Made by a program: the position numbers and the translations under genes
Part shown: positions 28,599-38,052 of the stretch, one piece after another
Numbering within the stretch: the first letter of the stretch is position 1
Layout: each line of letters opens with the position of its first letter
Assembly: GCF_000002515.2 (NCBI RefSeq)
Contig: NC_006041.1
Span: forward strand, 868,001-932,000
Source of the DNA: Kluyveromyces lactis
Taxonomy: Eukaryota; Ascomycota; Saccharomycetes; Saccharomycetales; Saccharomycetaceae
Reading direction: 5' to 3'
Length of the DNA stretch: 64,000 bases
The notes under the pieces: generated by a model
Seen by the model: only the letters and a program-made list of their open reading frames with translations
Told to the model about the DNA's origin: nothing
Databases searched by the model: none

Positions 28599-31229
28599 TT
28601 AATTATTCTTGGATGACTTTTTCAGACCATTGTTTGAAGATGTCGATCTTTTCATGGCATATGCAGCACTTGCTTGCTCAGATCTCAAACTACTTTCACT
28701 ATCCTTCAGATGTCCTCTATCATCTAGATCAACAGTACCGGCACTTTGGAATAAAGAGACATCTCCAACAAGTAACCCTAGAGTATCTAGCACTTGTTGT
28801 GGATCAGTGAGGTAGGCTTTTGCGACCGTCTTTTTGGAAGCAGAACCAACAGTAACAGGATAGATACCAAAGCCATCAGAGGATTCGAAATTAGGGTATT
28901 TCTCGTCCCATTGCTCTTCAATGTGGTTAAGCTGTTTAAACATATCTTCATCGGTTACATCATCACCGAGACAAAGAACAAACTCCGGCAGTTCATCTCT
29001 TAGGACATTTTCATCAATTGAGAAGTTATCTTCGATTAATTGTTTCGCTCCATGAGGTGTCCATACTAATCTTTTAACAATCTCACCTTTGTTTACAAAA
29101 CTTGGACGAACTTCAATGTTTGCTTTACCTTCCATAACTTCGACGCCTAAACCATCTGTTATTTTCTCTAGTGAAGTTTTCAAGGCGTCTGCATTAAACT
29201 CACCCAATTGTGGATCAGATCTTCTATAGTGCCACGTCAATGCAACTTTTTTCCTTTCGATGAATGAACCTGGAGTCTTCTTGGTGTATTCCTCCATTAT
29301 TTGCCCCACCTCTTTTTGCCACGACATGTCAAACTTAGATGTGAGATTAATCCATTCCTCACTGCTAACATCCTTCATGAAACAACCATGTTCAGCACTT
29401 AAACCTACTTGTGGTATTTTGGTACCAAAGTATCTATTCAAAAACTGTTGATCACGACCTGAAATGAGCCATATCTTATTCTTCGGATCCTGAGCAAGTT
29501 TGGTTATTATAGAATACAATCTTGCACTTGGAATAGCAGCTGCAGGATCCTGCACGATAGGCGTCAATGTACCATCATAATCAAATAAGAATAAACGTCT
29601 TTTGGCCTTCTTATAAGTCTTTAAGAGCAAAGGACGATTCAAGGCAGGTGTAATCTTTTGATTTCCTATCTTATGTTCGACAAGATCAACCACTTTACCT
29701 AAAAATTTATCTGTCCAATCTTGGATCGTAGGAACTTCTTTCCGCAACTTCAGTTCTAATGTCTCTTTTTGTTCCGGTGTTAATTTGAGTGCTTTGTTTA
29801 TAGCCTTTGACACAGCAACCGCATCCCAGGGGTTTATGATTATTGCATCGGTTAGGATCGTAGAAGTACCAGAAAACTCACTCAAAATCAATGGTGATGC
29901 GTAACAATTATATTTGGATAGTTGTGATTTAACTGTGACAAATTCCAATGCAGTTGTATTCATACCATCTCTAACACTGGTAATCAAACAAACATCAGCT
30001 ACTCTTAGCAAGGAGTAATAAACATCTTGGGGAATTCTCAGGTAATAATGCTGGACAGGACTATAGTTCAAATTACCATATTCACCGTTTATGGACGACA
30101 CCAATTCGTTAACTTGAGACTCAAGTTTTATATTTGCATCGGTTTTAGCTGTTGGACCACTGACTTGAATCAAAACCACTTTACCCCGCCATTCCGGATA
30201 CATAGCTAGGAATACCTGGTACGCCTGTAGCTTTTGTAAAACACCTTTGACAGTATCCAATCGATCTCTACCAATTATGATTTTCTTTCCCTCGTAAGCC
30301 TTCTTGATTGCGTTAACTTTTTCATCGACATCTGGAGAGAACGCATCCCTTTGTATTTGCTCCGTATCAACACCGATAGGCAAAGAGTCAACCAAAACGT
30401 CACCACCATAAGACGTTATCCGATACTCGTCTGAGTTATTAGCGTTTGAATTGCTAGATTTCGTTGCAGTACAACCCAAAAGCCTTTGACAACTGGAAAC
30501 AAAATGTCTAGCGAAACCGTCGTTTTGGAAACAAATTCTGTTGGAGCCTAAGAGACCGTCCAGGACAGGCTTCCTCCTGGAAAGACATCTGAAATATTCG
30601 TTTGATGGCCAAGGAGTATCATGGAAGTATGCAATGGTTGCATTGTTGAATCTCATTCTTAATAATTGAGGAAGCAACATCAAGTAGTAATCATGAACCC
30701 AGATGATATCACCTGGTTGATAAATTTGGGCCACTTTCATAGCGTAAGCTTCATTGAACTTCACGTAATCGTACCACCAAACGTTTTCTAAAGTACCGTC
30801 ATCCGGTGCATTCAAGATATAGTGCAATGCAGGCCAGATAACGTTTTCAGCAAATTTCCTCCAACGGTATTGATCCTTCCTTAAAAGCCATACCGGATGA
30901 ACAGTGTGGGTGCAACCCTCAGCTTCTTTCCCTTGCAACATGGTGGCAATGACTTCCTTTTCAGCCTGCGTCAAATACATGGATCTATCGGGATTCTCAT
31001 CTGAGTTAAGGATTTCACCGGTCCATGCAACGATATGGTGTTCCCAATTAGGTGACTCGTTCAAATATTTGAGACTTGATTGCAAAGCGGAATTACCACT
31101 TATTGGTTCAATTGACCAACAGGATGGATCGTTAGCCTCCGTGTCATCATCACTTATTTTCTCAATCTTATAGGGCAACTGTGTGATACAGTTGATAACC
31201 TTGTTGGACAGTTTCTTCTCTCCAGTCAT
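28599..31229 (-). CDS. TPS2: Trehalose-6-phosphate phosphatase
   Basis: Removes phosphate from trehalose-6-phosphate, the second step of trehalose synthesis, inside the Tps1-Tps2-Tsl1 complex. The N-terminal 530 residues are the GT20 fold shared with Tps1 but non-catalytic here. The C-terminal HAD phosphatase has the nucleophile motif with Asp550 and Asp552 (FLFDYDGTLTP), then LCLGDDVTDEDMF, followed by a Ser-rich tail. The open frame extends upstream only through GTG; the ATG at 31229 (MTGEKKLSN) gives 876 residues against 896 in S. cerevisiae and the expected INCITQLPYKI soon after. Confidence 0.97.
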   Translation of the reverse strand: MTGEKKLSNKVINCITQLPYKIEKISDDDTEANDPSCWSIEPISGNSALQSSLKYLNESPNWEHHIVAWTGEILNSDENPDRSMYLTQAEKEVIATMLQGKEAEGCTHTVHPVWLLRKDQYRWRKFAENVIWPALHYILNAPDDGTLENVWWYDYVKFNEAYAMKVAQIYQPGDIIWVHDYYLMLLPQLLRMRFNNATIAYFHDTPWPSNEYFRCLSRRKPVLDGLLGSNRICFQNDGFARHFVSSCQRLLGCTATKSSNSNANNSDEYRITSYGGDVLVDSLPIGVDTEQIQRDAFSPDVDEKVNAIKKAYEGKKIIIGRDRLDTVKGVLQKLQAYQVFLAMYPEWRGKVVLIQVSGPTAKTDANIKLESQVNELVSSINGEYGNLNYSPVQHYYLRIPQDVYYSLLRVADVCLITSVRDGMNTTALEFVTVKSQLSKYNCYASPLILSEFSGTSTILTDAIIINPWDAVAVSKAINKALKLTPEQKETLELKLRKEVPTIQDWTDKFLGKVVDLVEHKIGNQKITPALNRPLLLKTYKKAKRRLFLFDYDGTLTPIVQDPAAAIPSARLYSIITKLAQDPKNKIWLISGRDQQFLNRYFGTKIPQVGLSAEHGCFMKDVSSEEWINLTSKFDMSWQKEVGQIMEEYTKKTPGSFIERKKVALTWHYRRSDPQLGEFNADALKTSLEKITDGLGVEVMEGKANIEVRPSFVNKGEIVKRLVWTPHGAKQLIEDNFSIDENVLRDELPEFVLCLGDDVTDEDMFKQLNHIEEQWDEKYPNFESSDGFGIYPVTVGSASKKTVAKAYLTDPQQVLDTLGLLVGDVSLFQSAGTVDLDDRGHLKDSESSLRSEQASAAYAMKRSTSSNNGLKKSSKNN

Positions 31230-31444
31230 TGTTCCGAAATCTTTATTCCCAAATTTAAACACTCATACAATGGAACTATTCCCCCAGTCCAATCGATTGA
31301 TCTTCTATCTAATATTATAACGATGAGAATACCAATTAGAATCAGTGCTAATCTAAATATACTCACGAAGCACTAGTACGTTTAACGTAATTGACATACT
31401 TGTATATATTTATATTTATTTGTCCATATGAGAGGATTTGATAA

Positions 31445-31471
31445 TGGCAATGGCAATGGCAATTGCCATTG
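31445..31471. repeat. TGGCAA triplication and 18 bp palindrome
   Basis: Three TGGCAA units at 31445-31462 run into their reverse complement, forming the perfect palindrome CAATGGCAATTGCCATTG at 31454-31471. It could form a hairpin or a dimeric binding site. Confidence 0.75.
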
Positions 31472-31706
31472 TCATATCATGATGGCACGGACGGAAAAAA
31501 AATTCAGGAAACTTGAGAATTAAAGGGAATATCGAAGACAGATAAACATCTGGTGATGTCTGTGGAAGCCTATCAAGGACCGCAATCGTTCTATGCTTCA
31601 TTGCTGCATTGCTGCATACGGTGCTGATACCGGAATGGAGCAAGTATTATTATAGGTAACTACAGAGAGCGTTAAAATGAGAGCGTTTTATCTATATATT
31701 ATGTAT

Positions 31707-31739
31707 GTACACACAGTGTACACACAATGTACGCACAGT
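31707..31739. repeat. Three tandem 11 bp units (GTACACACAGT type)
   Basis: GTACACACAGT, GTACACACAAT, GTACGCACAGT follow one another without gaps. They lie 12 bp beyond the SNF11 stop and about 480 bp upstream of TPS2. Confidence 0.75.
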
Positions 31740-31750
31740 GTTCGTTGAAG

Positions 31751-32149
31751 CTACCATAATTGGAACATTCTATTCATTAATAGATACATCTTGACCAGCA
31801 TATCCTGTTGTCTTTCCTGAGCTGAAGCAGTGTTTGAAAGAAATGGGTTTGGAGGAGGGTCCATGATAGGAGGTTTTGCTGCTAGATTTCCTTGATTTAT
31901 CTGAGATATTGTATGTAAGTTACAGTGTATTCTTTTCGTATATTGGATTAGTATTTGTTCCATTTGTTCTTTGGACAGCGACGCGAGTGTCGGTACCTGT
32001 CTGCTTTCGTACATGGTTCTTGTTTCTTGGGATTTTTTGATCAACATCGAGTTGATATGAAGAAGCACTTGTATTTTCCATTGTAGCTTCTGCTTTGGTG
32101 AGACTCCTGAGTCTGATTTCAGGTCTATTGCTGGGTTTAGATCTGTCAT
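31751..32149 (-). CDS. SNF11: SWI/SNF complex subunit Snf11
   Basis: A small subunit of the SWI/SNF chromatin remodeller that binds Snf2. 132 residues (S. cerevisiae 169). The conserved middle has helices QWKIQVLLHINSMLIKKSQ and MEQILIQYTKRIHCNLHTISQ, then a Pro-rich spacer (KPPIMDPPPNPF) and the terminal helix with MLVKMYLLMNRMFQLW. Assignment rests on these and on order TPS2-SNF11-IPT1, which equals YDR074W-YDR073W-YDR072C. Confidence 0.88.
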   Translation of the reverse strand: MTDLNPAIDLKSDSGVSPKQKLQWKIQVLLHINSMLIKKSQETRTMYESRQVPTLASLSKEQMEQILIQYTKRIHCNLHTISQINQGNLAAKPPIMDPPPNPFLSNTASAQERQQDMLVKMYLLMNRMFQLW

Positions 32150-33352
32150 GCTGATCTAGGGTGGGTGCAGGGTACTTTTCCGTAGTCGTCAGTCAGTCGA
32201 TCTTTTTATCTTTGAACTTCCTTCACTGTCAAAGTAGTAAGACGAATTAAAACGTGATTTGAATTATTTTCAAGCGGAACGAAAAAACCACTAAGTATCC
32301 AGTTCATAATAGCGACTAAAGGCACTCCAAGATCACAAAAATCCCTGGGCTGCCATATCTATGTACACTAGACACTCGTGCTCTATACGGTCACCTATTC
32401 ATAGGACATAAGTTTCTAAGTTTAAAACACATTCAGTCACGTGTGTAACACGTGACTGATAAAAAAGAAACAGCAAGAGTTTCTCAGCCACTTTGATGAC
32501 GAATGCTCTTCCTCCCTTACTGCCACCCCTTCAACGCCTCAAAATGCCACCATTACATAACTATAACTATCGATTCACATTATTCCCCCACATTATGAAA
32601 TCCCAAACAATGTTTTCAGTTACAATAGAAAAAGCTCAGCCAACAAATTCTTAGCCTTAGGCCACAACGAAGGACGCATAAACTGAATTCCTACCTAATT
32701 CCATAGCCAGACGAAAAACGTACCATCTCTCAGTTTCTCTCAGTCAAGTTACCGCATATTTTCGTGGGTTTAAGTCACAAGACGGACCAGTTCCCAGCGT
32801 AGGAACCTCACCCATTTCTTTTCGGCCCTGCTGGCAGTACGTCCGATCAGAAAATCCACCATAAAACGGTTACCTTTCAACTGGAAACTCTTTATTACCG
32901 AAACTGTTCCTTGCCATATTAGTTCTTTTCTTTTCGAATTGCTTTACTAAATCCGCAGCCATCTTAAAATACGTAACTCTCTGCAAAATAAAGTATTAAA
33001 TATATATACAAATATGTCCATCCATTTTGTTGATAGACGTTAATGCCAACTAGTAAATCTTGTTAATCTTGTGATGTTTGATACTTCATCTAGTCGATAA
33101 CTTAAGTAGTGGCAAGGTATTAAGAGGAATCCAGGCTTAAGCCACCCGCTGTTTATTCTCTTTGCCTTGTGGTTTTTTTCAGGTTTTTTTCTGGTATTTC
33201 TCTTTTCGAATCATTTTGCATATCAAAAGTTTCTCTAAGGTTTCTCAAGGTTCTATCTCATCGTCCTTTGATAGTATTTAGTTAACAAGCTTTCTATTTG
33301 TTTGTCTGTGTGTGGATTTTCGTTTTCAGCTGAAAGTTCCCTACTCCAAGAC
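32150..33352. promoter_or_regulatory. SNF11/IPT1 divergent promoter region
   Basis: 1.2 kb between two starts. A 27 bp inverted repeat with two CACGTG sites is at 32433-32459, and a TATA-like ATATATATAC is near 33001. No gene, tRNA or transposon is seen. Confidence 0.5.
32433..32459. promoter_or_regulatory. Inverted repeat with two CACGTG sites
   Basis: Arms TCAGTCACGTGT and ACACGTGACTGA are exact reverse complements separated by GTA. The CACGTG cores are 11 bp apart. Likely bound by Cbf1 or another bHLH factor; the target could be SNF11 or IPT1. Confidence 0.7.
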
Positions 33353-34957
33353 ATGGAGTGCTTACTTTGGATCCCGTGGTTCATCAAAAGGGTATATTTG
33401 GGTGGTGTAAATCAACGCAATGTCTTCACACTGGCTTTGAATTTTTGTTTGAATTTCTCACCAATCTTTATATGGTTGTTTATGTTCAAGAATGCAGGTG
33501 TCATACCTACCAATTGGCGACCACCCATTTGGGGTAGCGTCGCTTATTATTGTGATGCGTATATTTTTGGTGATTACTGGCATTCTCTTGATACCAGGTT
33601 GGAATTCGTGGTGTCTCTCGTGAGCAGTAGTATCATCGGTATCTTATTTGCTGTGGTGCCATTGTTCATCTGGTACTATGTTTATTATACCAAGAAATTG
33701 AGGCATAACCTGTTCGATGAGACAGACGTCTTGCTACAATACCCTTTGAATTATATCGGTTCATCTCAATTCCGACCTAGCAGGATGAGAAACGTGTTAC
33801 CCTTTCTATTCTTGTTCTTTACATTTGTGATGTTGAATTTCGATCACCTTTTATCCAGTCAGGATCCGTCGAATTTCACCAAGTTCAAGGACTTATTGGC
33901 TTGGGTGATGTACGTGATTCTGCATCTCACTGGGCCCATTCTTACTGGTGTGTATTTGTACGTTTTCCACATCCCAGGTACGTTGAAATGCTTCTCATTC
34001 GCATTAGGTTTACAAAATATCGTTGGGCTCTTCACTCACTTTTTATTACCAATGGCTCCACCATGGTTCATACATATGTACGGTGCCCATGATACGGCTC
34101 ATTTGAACTACAGTCAACCGGGTTACGCTGCTGGGTTGACTAGGGTCGACATGCATCTTGGAACTCATCTCAATTCGAATGGGTTCCATCTCTCGCCAAT
34201 CGTGTTCGGTGCCGTGCCGTCACTACATTCGGCTATGGCTGTACAATGCTTCTTCTTCCTTTTGTTCAGGTCTACACAAACGAAATCTGTGCCGGAATCG
34301 ATCGCTACGGATGCTGCTCCTGTCATTCTTCAAAAGGATGAAGATGATGACTATGAGATGGATGAAGAACAAGATGAAGAAGAACAAGGTTATACGAATG
34401 TTAAGGTCCAACCTAACAAATCCATTATTCCCTTCGAGTTCGAGGATGACGATTTTGCTGATGATAGTGACAGCGTCGAAAGTAAACTCGTTTCACATAT
34501 TAATAGCATAACTTTACAAACAACTAACGGTGGGGATGACGACTTGGAAGCACGCGCAACGACTTCTGACTCGGATTCAGAACTAAATACGTTGGCTGTT
34601 GCTAAAATCCTTGCCAAACAGCAGGTTTTGCCAGTTCATATTCTAGAGTCCAAATGGCTCTACATTTTCCATAAAGGTCTGTTACCAAAATTTTTGGGTA
34701 CGATTTTCGTATGCTTACAATGGTGGTCAACCCAATATTTGGATCACCATTTCAGATACGATTTATTCGTCGGTGCCGTTTATGCTGTAATCTCATACAT
34801 CTTGATCAACAAATACGTCTTGCAACCAAAAGTTATCAAGCCTTGGCTAATAACCAGGGCTGATCCTACCTTGGACAAAATGAAAGAGTCAAAAACTATG
34901 GGTATGAGAGTTTTTGAAAACACTAAGATCGAATGGTTTTTCGATCCCTTGGCATGA
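33353..34957 (+). CDS. IPT1: Inositolphosphotransferase Ipt1 (M(IP)2C synthase)
   Basis: Adds the second inositol phosphate to MIPC, making mannosyl-diinositolphosphorylceramide, the last step of yeast complex sphingolipid synthesis in the Golgi. Multi-spanning membrane protein of the PAP2-like family related to Aur1: motif PSLHSAMA at residues 289-296 (His292) and HHFRYDLFVG with His465/His466 and Asp470. Between them is an acidic cytosolic stretch (about 320-400, rich in Asp/Glu). The frame continues upstream only via TTG; ATG at 33353 gives 534 residues against 527 in S. cerevisiae and the expected MECLLWIPWF start. Confidence 0.95.
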   Translation: MECLLWIPWFIKRVYLGGVNQRNVFTLALNFCLNFSPIFIWLFMFKNAGVIPTNWRPPIWGSVAYYCDAYIFGDYWHSLDTRLEFVVSLVSSSIIGILFAVVPLFIWYYVYYTKKLRHNLFDETDVLLQYPLNYIGSSQFRPSRMRNVLPFLFLFFTFVMLNFDHLLSSQDPSNFTKFKDLLAWVMYVILHLTGPILTGVYLYVFHIPGTLKCFSFALGLQNIVGLFTHFLLPMAPPWFIHMYGAHDTAHLNYSQPGYAAGLTRVDMHLGTHLNSNGFHLSPIVFGAVPSLHSAMAVQCFFFLLFRSTQTKSVPESIATDAAPVILQKDEDDDYEMDEEQDEEEQGYTNVKVQPNKSIIPFEFEDDDFADDSDSVESKLVSHINSITLQTTNGGDDDLEARATTSDSDSELNTLAVAKILAKQQVLPVHILESKWLYIFHKGLLPKFLGTIFVCLQWWSTQYLDHHFRYDLFVGAVYAVISYILINKYVLQPKVIKPWLITRADPTLDKMKESKTMGMRVFENTKIEWFFDPLA

Positions 34958-35200
34958 TATAGTTGAACAACAAAAATCAACAAACCTTCGGATACGGTAT
35001 ATCAAACGTCTCGTACGTTTGCATTGATTCATTTTTTGTATAAGCTGCACTTCAATATGATAATTATTTTACATATAAAATATATAATATATACTTACAA
35101 AGGATGTTAGTCAATATATCAATACCAAACATCTGAGAGAGAAAAAAACAGCATGCATGTTACAGATTTCGTTTTGAACATCAATATGCAGTTCCATTGT

Positions 35201-35455
35201 TTAATTTGAAGCAGGTTTTCCACCAGGTATCAACATAGCAATGTTGTTACCAGTCAATAACATCTTTCCCTGGAATCTTTTAATCTCCTGGTCTTCCAAA
35301 TACTCTACCGCATTTTCAATGACAACATTAACGTAATCATCGAACCCTACTAGCGTACCAAAGAATTCTCTGTAATCTTTAAGTAGAATGGTCACTTCCT
35401 GTCCTATTGTTTTGTCAATGACCTCTAGGGGCAAAATCTCTGAAACACTACTCAT
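35201..35455 (-). CDS. LSM5: Lsm5, U6 snRNA-associated Sm-like protein
   Basis: A subunit of the Lsm1-7 ring (mRNA decapping) and Lsm2-8 ring (U6 snRNA). 84 residues (S. cerevisiae 93). Sm1 motif (VTILLKDYREFFGTLVGFDDYVNVVIENAVEY) and Sm2 motif (MLLTGNNIAMLIPG) are intact. In S. cerevisiae it is next to SCC4 (YER147C/YER146W); here TPS2, SNF11 and IPT1 are interposed. Confidence 0.97.
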   Translation of the reverse strand: MSSVSEILPLEVIDKTIGQEVTILLKDYREFFGTLVGFDDYVNVVIENAVEYLEDQEIKRFQGKMLLTGNNIAMLIPGGKPASN

Positions 35456-36367
35456 ATCCCGTCGTTTTATAAATATGTGTTGATGCAGTAGTAGAGCAGG
35501 AGGTTTTAATAGTCTAATGATACTAATAGACAGTAGTTGTCGTCAGCTCACAGCTTTATCTCTTTGATCAAAGGTACTTATTTCTTGAAACTTTCAAAGC
35601 TCTCTCAATATGTGATTGTATGGTGAAAGTAAGCGTAGTTGGCCGAAAGAAGGCAATAAAGTAAAGAAATGAGCCCATAAAAAGCCTTAAAAGCTGCTAC
35701 AAGGTAGGCCAAGAATGTTGTATCTATTGGCATCGACTTGATGGTGCTGTTGGCTACAAAGGCTTAAACAACATGCAATTTCGCTAGGAACGGACGGTAC
35801 GGGTCACATGACATCTCACTAAACACGAACATCAGGTGTCCCTGAGACACTGTTCACCAGCTGTGATGATTGGCGTTCTGGTCCAAGATTAAGCCTCTGG
35901 TGACCATTCAACTTGCCAGTCCGGTATTTACAGGTTCTGTCAACTTTAGATTTGGTTATCACTCACAAATTCCTACCAAGTGGTGCGTAATTTCTATATT
36001 CTTGCCGCAACTGTTGTTTCTCCTTTGTACAATATCAAAATAACAATTCAATTGCAATATCAATCATATATACTAAGGTTTTACATATGATGATAAGGAT
36101 AAGGATAACAAATACATATAGACACACATCTCACAAGACTATCACTTCCGTTATTGAGCAGTTCACAAAGACATCATATCTGTCTAACACTAGTTGATAA
36201 AATCAATTGGTCTAGGAGTTGAATACCATTGTTGATAATAAGGTTCGATTGATTTTAGAAGCAAACTAGAATAAGGAGCAAATAATTGTATTATTGTGGC
36301 TAGAATTGAAGAAACAACATTAGGAAATCATTATTAAGTATTATAAAATCAGAAAAGAATTTTCACT
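35456..36367. promoter_or_regulatory. LSM5/PAA1 divergent promoter region
   Basis: 0.9 kb between two starts. It has a tandem GATAAG array at 36092-36109 (260 bp before PAA1). In the S. cerevisiae order FTR1 lies next to LSM5; it is not here. No other gene is seen. Confidence 0.45.
36092..36109 (+). promoter_or_regulatory. Three tandem GATAAG/GATAAC sites
   Basis: GATAAGGATAAGGATAAC, three hexamers in a row. GATA-factor (Gln3/Gat1-type) sites in yeast are GATAA, so nitrogen control of PAA1 (polyamine acetylation) is conceivable. Binding is inferred. Confidence 0.45.
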
Positions 36368-36949
36368 ATGTCATCGTCATTGCCACTGCATGTTTATATT
36401 AGACCATTAACGATAGAAGATTGCCAAGCATCAGTAGAGCTAGAGGCACAAGGCTTCCCACCTGAAGAAAGGGCTGGAAAGGAGAAGATCGAATTCAGAT
36501 TGAAGATGTGCCCCGAATTGAGCTCGGGTCTTTTCATTAGAGACGTTAAAGGCACTGAGATTTTGGGAGAAAAGTTGATTGGCCATATCTTTGGTACCAA
36601 GATCCCCATCCCAAAAAACGGTACCAAGGAATTAACTTTTATTACCAACGAAAGCATGAGTTTCACACAAGACGATTCTTCTCCTGTCATTGGAGTGCAT
36701 TCTGTCGTCATTGCTCCACAACATCAGAAGAAGAACCTAGCTACTCTACTATTGACAGATTACATCCAAAAGATGTCTAACCAAGAAATCGGAGACAGAA
36801 TTGTTATCATTGCCCATAACGAGCTGGTACCATTTTATGAAAGAATCGGGTTCAGATCTGTTGGTGACAATAAAGACGTCATCTCAAGCAATGGCAAAGT
36901 TTGGTGTAATATGGTTAGAGAATTGGTGAAGGAAGAGTATGAGACTTGA
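36368..36949 (+). CDS. PAA1: Polyamine/arylalkylamine N-acetyltransferase Paa1
   Basis: A GNAT-family acetyltransferase acting on polyamines and arylalkylamines in the cytosol. 193 residues (S. cerevisiae 191). The acetyl-CoA-binding core [23 protein letters not shown] (region near 114-136, motif A) and the [13 protein letters not shown] motif B are clear. Upstream of FMP16 in the same orientation, as in YDR071C/YDR070C. Confidence 0.95.
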   Translation: MSSSLPLHVYIRPLTIEDCQASVELEAQGFPPEERAGKEKIEFRLKMCPELSSGLFIRDVKGTEILGEKLIGHIFGTKIPIPKNGTKELTFITNESMSFTQDDSSPVIGVHSVVIAPQHQKKNLATLLLTDYIQKMSNQEIGDRIVIIAHNELVPFYERIGFRSVGDNKDVISSNGKVWCNMVRELVKEEYET

Positions 36950-37779
36950 ACAGGTCCTTACTTGCATGAAAAGGAAACAGGAAAAATCAAACCATCATCC
37001 GGCAGTAAAATAAGAAGATCAAGGTGGATTTCAACTCTCAGATGCAACTTTTACATGTAGTAGTTATCTGAGCTGATATACCTGGTAACTGCTGTATTCT
37101 AACAGAAAAGTATATATAAACGATACTAAATAAGATAATGTTCCTTCTATTGATCGTTCCGCCCTTGGTGCCGATGGACCTAGAAATTACAGCATCCGGT
37201 GATGTAAAGTCAAGGCTTGCCTTAAAAACGTTACATTCGGGCTTACCTCGGGATTACCTTTTTATATCTATATATTCGTTCTCAAACTTCAATACCAGTG
37301 GAAGCGTTAGCATAGGAGAAGCGACATACACCACACTATATGTGGAGGCCAGAAAATCATCTTCTAGATCCAGATGCTCCCTAGTACTGCCCCGTGCTTA
37401 CCCTAAATGCACAACACTCTTTTGCTCGCAATCTCTCGTTTTCTAGCATAGTCTTTCCGCCATCTTAGCTAATAAGGTAATAGCAATCTTTGTAAGTAAT
37501 AAAAGAAAGAAAAAACCGGGATGCTGCTAACCTGTCACAGGATTAGTGTGCAAACGTACTATTTCTTTGGTTGAGTCCCTAGTCTGATACGTCAGAGAGC
37601 GTACCCTTTATTTTGACGATCCCGAGCCTCTTCCTGGATGATTATATAAATGGAGCCTGTGAAGGTTCCTGTTCCCTTAATCGGCTTCTCATTTACCCCA
37701 TATATAGAGTAAGTTTCTGTTTGACATATCCCATCTTATAGAAATAAAGAAGAATCATTTTCACACAGCATCACACACC
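36950..37779. promoter_or_regulatory. PAA1 3' flank and FMP16 promoter
   Basis: A TATATAAA box at 37643-37650 lies about 130 bp before the FMP16 start. A 102-codon ATG frame (37138-37446) is present but unrecognised; see rejected items. Nothing else is obvious. Confidence 0.45.
37643..37650 (+). promoter_or_regulatory. TATA box of FMP16
   Basis: TATATAAA, 130 bp upstream of the ATG at 37780, the usual yeast spacing for an inducible TATA gene. Confidence 0.6.
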
Positions 37780-38052
37780 ATGATCCAATTAACCAGAGTT
37801 ATAAAGTCTTCCCCAGTTGCTACCCAATGTTTGAGAAGAAACTTCTCAGCTTCTGTTATGGCAGGCACTACACAGAAGTCAAAGGATCCAGATCAAAGGA
37901 TGTTCGATAGAAATAAGAAGAAGCTAGAAGAGTTGGAACACGATTCTAAAACCGACGATCCAAACTACAAACGTCCTAATCTAAAATCCTTGAAGCAGAA
38001 GGGTAAGGATGCCCCAATCAAACAGCATAGAGCAGATGACGGTGTCTATTAA
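37780..38052 (+). CDS. FMP16: Mitochondrial protein Fmp16
   Basis: A small stress-induced mitochondrial protein of unknown biochemical role. 90 residues (S. cerevisiae 93). The N-terminus is a presequence (MIQLTRVIKSSPVATQCLRRNFSAS); the rest is highly charged and probably disordered (KSKDPDQRMFDRNKKKLEEL, HDSKTDDPNYKRPNLKSLKQ). Assignment rests on this resemblance and on order PAA1-FMP16-DOA4, identical to YDR071C-YDR070C-YDR069C. Confidence 0.92.
   Translation: MIQLTRVIKSSPVATQCLRRNFSASVMAGTTQKSKDPDQRMFDRNKKKLEELEHDSKTDDPNYKRPNLKSLKQKGKDAPIKQHRADDGVY

Larger units (their letters stand above)
31230..31750. promoter_or_regulatory. TPS2 promoter / SNF11 3' flank
   Basis: This gap has two small repeats: TGGCAA units ending in an 18 bp palindrome (31445-31471) and three 11 bp units (31707-31739). 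No STRE (AGGGG/CCCCT) is evident, although TPS2 is stress-induced in S. cerevisiae. Confidence 0.45.

Noticed and set aside
28599-31262. Taking the longest frames as real starts (TPS2, IPT1, DOA4, OCA6, RFT1, APN2, POP8, FUS3, THP3, COX15)
   Set aside because: Their first triplets are TTG, GTG or other non-ATG codons. The first family-consistent ATG was used instead.
37138-37446. 102-codon ATG frame between PAA1 and FMP16
   Set aside because: Serine-rich without recognisable domain and not matching a syntenic S. cerevisiae gene. A chance frame of this size is plausible in several kilobases of gaps, though a real gene is not excluded.
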